The notes under the pieces are model-generated. The model searched no databases, was not told where the DNA came from, and saw only the letters and a program-made list of their open reading frames with translations. From the NCBI GenBank assembly GCA_030686995.1, contig CM060708.1:181768115-181832114 (forward strand): a DNA stretch of 64,000 nt, in the 5' to 3' direction. Origin of the DNA: Artemisia argyi. Lineage: Eukaryota > Streptophyta > Magnoliopsida > Asterales > Asteraceae. The translations under genes and the position numbers were made by a program. Positions within the stretch are counted from its first letter, which is position 1, and each line of letters opens with the position of its first letter. Shown piece after piece: positions 59,115 through 64,000 of the stretch.

Positions 59115-59890
59115 GTCTTCCCTTCTAACAGGAACTTCGTCCCGAAGTTCAGTTTGTGTAAGTCTCTAGAATGGTATTGGTGAAAAGATGGTGATAGTTG
59201 AGAATTTTAGCGAACTTCCACGATAGGAATTCGATTCTGCTTTAACCGTTCGACCTAATAGTCCATGATTTCTAGTGGTCCTCTTACAAGATTTAGGTTT
59301 GTCATTGGGCTGGATTCCTTCCAATGGAATCATAAGTGACTAATCTGAAAGTCATTTCCTGGGGTTTGAATAGGTGAAACATAGTTGTGTAATCCGGTTG
59401 TTCTCTAACAAGGCTCAAGTTTGACGGCCACCAGGCCTTCTCTGTCTGAAATATCACGTGGTCCAGTGTATATCGGGTTTAACTTTCCAAATTTTTCCGA
59501 ATAATATCATGCCTTTCCTAGGTAGAACTTTCAACATGATCTGGCTACCAATTTGAAGTTTTAATGGTTTACAACTTATAGAATTTGTAATTGATTCTTG
59601 ACTTGTAGGAAATTTCTGGTTATTTCATGAATGCCTACTAGACTAGTGAGTTAGGATTTTCCAAATTTGGATTCATCAATGGATATGGGCACTTCGACCA
59701 TAGAGTGCTTCAAATGGTATAGTCTCTAGGCTCGTGTGGTGACTATGGTTATAAAGGAATCTGATTTATGGCAAATGGTCAGTCCAACCATTTCTAGAGT
59801 CAATCACTCATGCTCTAAGCATATCTCCCTATGTTTGAGTCATCCTCTAATCCTGACCATTGGTCTGCAGATGATAGGTGGTGTAGTTCC
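59115..59890 (-). pseudogene. E4 integrase C-terminal remnant
   Basis: In broken frames on the minus strand one can read YHLQTNGQ (59853-59880, the region of the catalytic Glu), IPFEALYG near 59710-59730, and EIMD...RLKQNRIPIVEVR near 59215-59270. The order is that of the gypsy integrase core and C-terminal region. Protease, RT, RNase H and the front of integrase are absent between here and gag, so an internal deletion joined gag to late integrase. Confidence 0.7.
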
Positions 59891-60030
59891 AAAGGAATCT
59901 TAATGAAATCGCTAGGAGTTTGCGGTGATAAAAGATAGAATATTCATTAGAGCGGAAATCGTTAATAATACATGAAACTTATACGATAGAACGTAGAATT
60001 TAACACAAAAGAAATACAACACAAGAGAGT

Positions 60031-61083
60031 TTAGGCTTTAGTCTTCTTGTCCCTTAGCTCCGGGCAGTCCTTTCTGAGATGCCCTAAGTTTCCACATTTG
60101 AAGCAACTTCCTGGAATCCTCTGATTTGTGGGTTTCGTACAGTCCTTAGTTAGATGACCCCGCTTCTTGCATATTCCACACAGTCCACTGCAATGATATA
60201 AGTGATGCAAATTACACATGTTGCAGTAAGGTAAATTTCCAGTATATCTTTTCTTTGCGCTTGGTCCTGCAACATAAGCTCTAAACACTTCTTGTCCTTT
60301 GTTTGGCTGCCATACTTGATCGTTTCCTTGGTTGTCATCCCTTTTCCTTTTGTTTTCGTTGTTGTTGTTGACAGTAGTTTCTTGTTTTATTACTTGAGCC
60401 ATAAGCTTTTGAGACATTCTGATAGCTTCCTCCAGCGTGTCTGATTTAGAAGCAATTACGTTCCCACTGATGTTGCGCGGTAGTCCACCGATGAATTTTT
60501 CTAGCAGCTTTTCATTATCTGAAACCATAGTTGGGCATAGTGCAGCCAACTCTTGAAACTTCCTGAAGTAGGTCTCGATGTCATCACCTTTAGTCACCAG
60601 CTCATAGAATTCTGTTTCCAACTTCTGCACCTCAGTACGAGGGCAAAACTTATCAGTCATCAATTTCTTGAATTGCTCCCAGGTGAGCTTGTAGGCATTT
60701 TCCATACCAATCGGTTGAGCATGAGAATTCCACCATGACATAGCTTCATCCAAAAGCATACCAGTAGCGAATTTTACCTTGCTGCCATCAGGACAGTTGC
60801 ACATGAGGAACACATTCTCAGTCTTTTCGAACCAGCGAATCAAAGCAACCGCTCCTTCAGTGCCCTTAAACTTGATGGGATCACTAATCTTAAAAATTTT
60901 CCAAGTACATTCGCGCTTATTATCGGATTGTCCATCTATCCCTGTCTGTAGAGCGGCCTCAGCAGCCCTTGCAGCCATCTCAGCTCTCTCGATCTCTAGA
61001 GCTTCGGCGATACTATCCTTAACCAATTTCCGAATAGCAACAGGTGTCATAGTTGGAGTAGCTTTAACTTTCCTTGGCGGCAT
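60031..61083 (-). CDS. gag: Gag of E4, intact
   Basis: A 350-residue ORF from an ATG at 61083 to a TAA. The basic start (MPPRKVKATPTM) leads to a helical Glu/Ala-rich part, then the retrotransposon capsid domain at about residues 65-230 (FKGTEGAVALIRWFEKTE, MSWWNSH, WEQFKKLMTDKFCP, ETYFRKFQELAALCP, IGGLPRNI). After a basic Asn/Lys-rich linker come a CNMC...C segment and two canonical CX2CX4HX4C knuckles (CGICKKRGHLTKDC and CFKCGNLGHLRKDC). Gag packages the element RNA in cytoplasmic particles. It ends on its own stop instead of running into protease. This is the only intact retroelement ORF with all expected domains in the window. The pattern fits the Tekay/Del branch. Confidence 0.92.
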   Translation of the reverse strand: MPPRKVKATPTMTPVAIRKLVKDSIAEALEIERAEMAARAAEAALQTGIDGQSDNKRECTWKIFKISDPIKFKGTEGAVALIRWFEKTENVFLMCNCPDGSKVKFATGMLLDEAMSWWNSHAQPIGMENAYKLTWEQFKKLMTDKFCPRTEVQKLETEFYELVTKGDDIETYFRKFQELAALCPTMVSDNEKLLEKFIGGLPRNISGNVIASKSDTLEEAIRMSQKLMAQVIKQETTVNNNNENKRKRDDNQGNDQVWQPNKGQEVFRAYVAGPSAKKRYTGNLPYCNMCNLHHLYHCSGLCGICKKRGHLTKDCTKPTNQRIPGSCFKCGNLGHLRKDCPELRDKKTKA

Positions 61084-62041
61084 AGCTCTTCAAAAGGAGA
61101 AAAGAAGGGTGAGACATAATTAAGACGTTTCCTAGTAGTAGATGTTCGAGAGTGGGTTATTATAGAATGAAAGGTTGATGTTGCGATATGACGCGTTGAC
61201 GTGGCTCGAGTGGTTTTGTGATATCTTAGGATTTCTGCTAAGTTTTGAATGATCTTACTGTACCGAGGGATCCTCCTTATAGATGGTATGGAAAGTCTTT
61301 CCTAGGGAGGTCATTGATAATATCCACTTATCAATATTGGGAGTAATGAGTGATGAGTGACATTGGAATCTATAGAGTGTAAGCTAATTCCTTTTATATA
61401 TGGGGAAAAGGATGATAATAATGGTGAGAAGGGAAAAGACTGTGACAGCTGCGACATAATGAGATTGTGATGAAAGTAAGTACGCACACATGAATGAAAC
61501 ATTTCGAAATTGAGTAGAGAATTCAATCCGGACAAAATTTTATTATAACCATTCTCAGTGTTGCAAAATTCATTTCTGAGTCGGATATAGGTAGTCAGCC
61601 TATGTCCCACTATCCCGGGTTGAATATAGGTGACTAGTCTATATTCCACCGAGGTTCCATGAATTTTGAAATACTCAGCTCAGTTATACTAATACTATGT
61701 CCTTCACAAAGACCAAGACGTTCAGAAAGACTAAGGCAGGTGACCAAACTCGACGTCAAATGATGAAACTATGCAAGGGGAAACATAACGCGGTGACATA
61801 TATGATACGTGAACATGCTTATATGAAAGACAATGATAGTAATCAACTAGAATAAATGGATATAATATACCAGATAATGAGACACAAATCTCATCACCTA
61901 AGTCAGCAACAAACCACAAGTGAGGCATCATCTTGGCAGGCAGGCACGTGACGGTCATAGGGTTAAGTTTTTCGTAAAAGTAGCTATAGTCTAGGTTTTA
62001 AAAACACTTAGTTCGCTATAGCCAAAGCTCTGATACCAATC
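61084..62041 (-). other. E4 leader
   Basis: About 0.96 kb of untranslated DNA from the primer site to the gag start. Small ORFs (61311-61649, 61731-61958) show no motif. A repeated tataggt(a/g)(g/a)(t/c)(c/t)agtctat phrase with neighbouring cccac/ccgggttg occurs near 61585-61650. Confidence 0.6.
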
Positions 62042-63652
62042 TGTCACACCCCCAAAATCGGGTCCAGCGGAAGCATACGTGTAGCTGGGGTGTAATTCAA
62101 TTGGTATTACAACACTAGTTCAAAAATGATTTTCATTTCAATCATTTAGAATAAAATAGTTAAGTTAAAAATATTGTATTTACATCGTTAAAAGTAGTGC
62201 GGAAGTAGGCCCTTAAAAAAGTAGTTTAAAACGGTCCCCATATAAATAATCAGAGTCTTCTATGACCATGCCATGCCCTGCCAAAACCTCCTGTAGCGTG
62301 CCATAGGTTAAAACCTGAAAATACATGCTAAAGTGTCAACACGAGGTTGGTGAGTTCATAGAGTTTGCTTAACAAATAAAGCCTATAGAGAAAAGATCGC
62401 CCAGCAAAGGCATCGTAAATCCACTCAGTTGCAAGTCCCGCCATAAGAGACTTGTAACCTGTGTGTTTACAACCCACTGCCAAAAGTATTAAAGTCTACG
62501 TGAACAGAAGTAATATAATATCCAAATTCCCAGATAAATATAGCAAAACGGTTATATAAATAATTCAGTCAATGAAGCCATATGATAAATCAGTCAAGCG
62601 GGAAAACCCGTAATAAGGTTGATGCAATGGCATCGCAATTCAGTCAAGTAAGGAAACAACAATATTACGTTTGACATCACAGCCAAGTGGGGAATACCAC
62701 AATACGTTTGACATCACAGCCAAGTGGGGAATACCACAATATTACAATGAACATATAGGTCAACCAAGTAGGGAAACAGCAATACTACGTTTAACATCAC
62801 AGCCAAGTGGGGAATACCACAATATTACGTTTGACATCACAGCCAAGTGGGGAATACCACAATACGTTTGACATCACAGCCAAGTGGGGAATACCACAAT
62901 ATTACGTTTGACATCACAGCCAAGTGGAGAATACCACAGTATTATAATGGACATATAAGAACAATTGCGGACTATGAAGTCATATAAACAAGGATAATCA
63001 ATCCCATGAAATACAGGAAATCAAACATACAAATGAATGCAGGTGATTAAATATACCAAAGAAATACCGGTAGTCAAGCATACTAATGAAGTGCAGGTGA
63101 TCAAATATATATTTAGATAAAGCTGGGAATATTTGAGAAATCAACCAGGTAAAACAAGTAGTGCGTTTAAGTAAAACGAGCATGTATTCTCCCCCAAAGA
63201 GTTTGCAAAACAATCAAAATAGTAGGGGCTATGACTCACCTGGAGCGATAGCTACGATGACAAGAATGGATACACTGAAATGAGGCACGATCTCTAACCG
63301 CAACATAATATGAGTAATAACGATCTATCTTAGATCATGACATAATGAAATGAATGCACGTGCACATGATGCCTATACCACTCGTAACTTGGAAACACTA
63401 GTTATTGTCAAAGTAAAATAGTTTCCATACTTAGGAAAAATAAGTCCCAATGGAGTTATAAAAACTTGTCGTAATATATCGTATAAAAATGTTAGCGTTC
63501 TATTCCTCGTATCGAAAACCTTAAAATAACGTCGTTAAGTCGTATAATATTCTCTTGGGCCATACGTATTTCATTTGATAAGAAAATAGTCGTTAGTAAC
63601 GTTTCTAGAAAATATACCATTTAGTACGTACGTTATTATTTTTATTTGTGAC

Positions 63653-63728
<76 letters not shown>

Positions 63729-64000
63729 TGACGATGTTAAAACGGGTATAACTCGGTCGTTTTAGGCTCGTTTTCCTTATTCTTTATGTCCACGGATTCG
63801 TCTTTGTGTATACTAGTATATTTTTGGTAACTCGGCTCCTCTAGGTTACGTTTAATGCCTCTTTTTACCCATTGAAATCTGCCAAACAGCAAGCAGTTTT
63901 TGGAAAAATAGTTTTCGTAGTTAAATTTGCAAAAATCATATCTCCTTCGTTATAAGCTCGTTTTAATCCGTTCTTTCGCCTAAAGTTTCGTTTTTGAATG
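62042..64000 (-). repeat. E4 5' LTR, cut by window edge
   Basis: The first 1,959 bases align to 55621 onward. It shows the same tandem array and the shorter TA tract (63657-63725). The rest, including the promoter and TSD, is outside the window. Confidence 0.93.

Larger units (their letters stand above)
55621..64000 (-). mobile_element. E4: Tekay-like gag-only element (right end cut)
   Basis: The left LTR is 55621-59114, the internal region 59115-62041 and the right LTR 62042 to beyond the window. The Met-tRNA primer site (minus TGGTATCAGAGC) is at 62027-62038 and the purine tract (minus AGAAGGGAAGAC) at 59115-59126, so it reads leftward. Internal DNA is only 2.9 kb: an intact gag ORF and a decayed integrase tail. 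The compared 1.96 kb of LTR shows only about 14 differences apart from the TA tract. The left candidate TSD is gaaag (55616-55620); its partner would lie outside the window. Confidence 0.92.

Noticed and set aside
60553..61123. Plus-strand ORFs over the E4 gag
   Set aside because: Antisense shadows of gag codons; no motif.

Overview
The window looks like heterochromatic or intergenic DNA of a flowering plant. It is AT-rich, has no intact host gene, and is built almost entirely from LTR retrotransposons inserted into one another. The proteins and LTR styles (Athila-like Ty3/gypsy, Tekay-like Ty3/gypsy, Ty1/copia) are those of dicots. The wording of the E2 open reading frame and of the Athila-like Gag reminds me of Asteraceae, perhaps the Tanacetum/Artemisia group. 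That is recognition from memory, not a search result.

Layout: 1-5116 is AT-rich flanking DNA with a foldback repeat, a candidate solo LTR and a candidate Helitron. 5117-47109 is a four-level nest, and every level has an exact 5-bp target-site duplication (TSD). E0 (5117-47109, minus, copia-like, TSD tcatg) contains E1 (10110-44590, minus, non-coding with long LTRs, TSD aataa). E1 contains E2 (10579-37078, plus, Athila-like, TSD ctaac). E2 contains E3 (18650-33465, minus, Athila-like with a broken gag-pol, TSD ggacc). Without their insertions the element lengths are about 7.5, 8.0, 11.7 and 14.8 kb, and these sum exactly to the outer span. 47115-55620 holds a GRF zinc-finger pseudogene, a second solo-LTR-like fragment, a truncated copia end (LTR plus RNase H) and a plus-strand LTR ending at 55587. 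55621-64000 is E4, a young Tekay-like element with an intact gag ORF, almost no pol, and a right LTR cut by the window edge.

How the parts relate: none of the five main elements could move alone. E1 has no coding capacity. E2 carries only a zinc-binding ORF of unknown role. E3 has gag-pol broken in many places. E4 keeps gag but lost the centre of pol. Their LTR pairs are nevertheless very similar where I compared them, so they were probably mobilised recently by enzymes supplied from elsewhere. The most interesting signal is in the 3' non-coding regions of E2 and E3. Their LTRs are diverged and their coding regions unlike, yet they share an array of about 110-bp modules, each able to form a hairpin, plus a double hairpin beside a second purine tract. 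Paired bases in these stems change together between copies, as expected of a selected RNA structure. It may be the handle by which an autonomous partner recognises non-autonomous RNAs.
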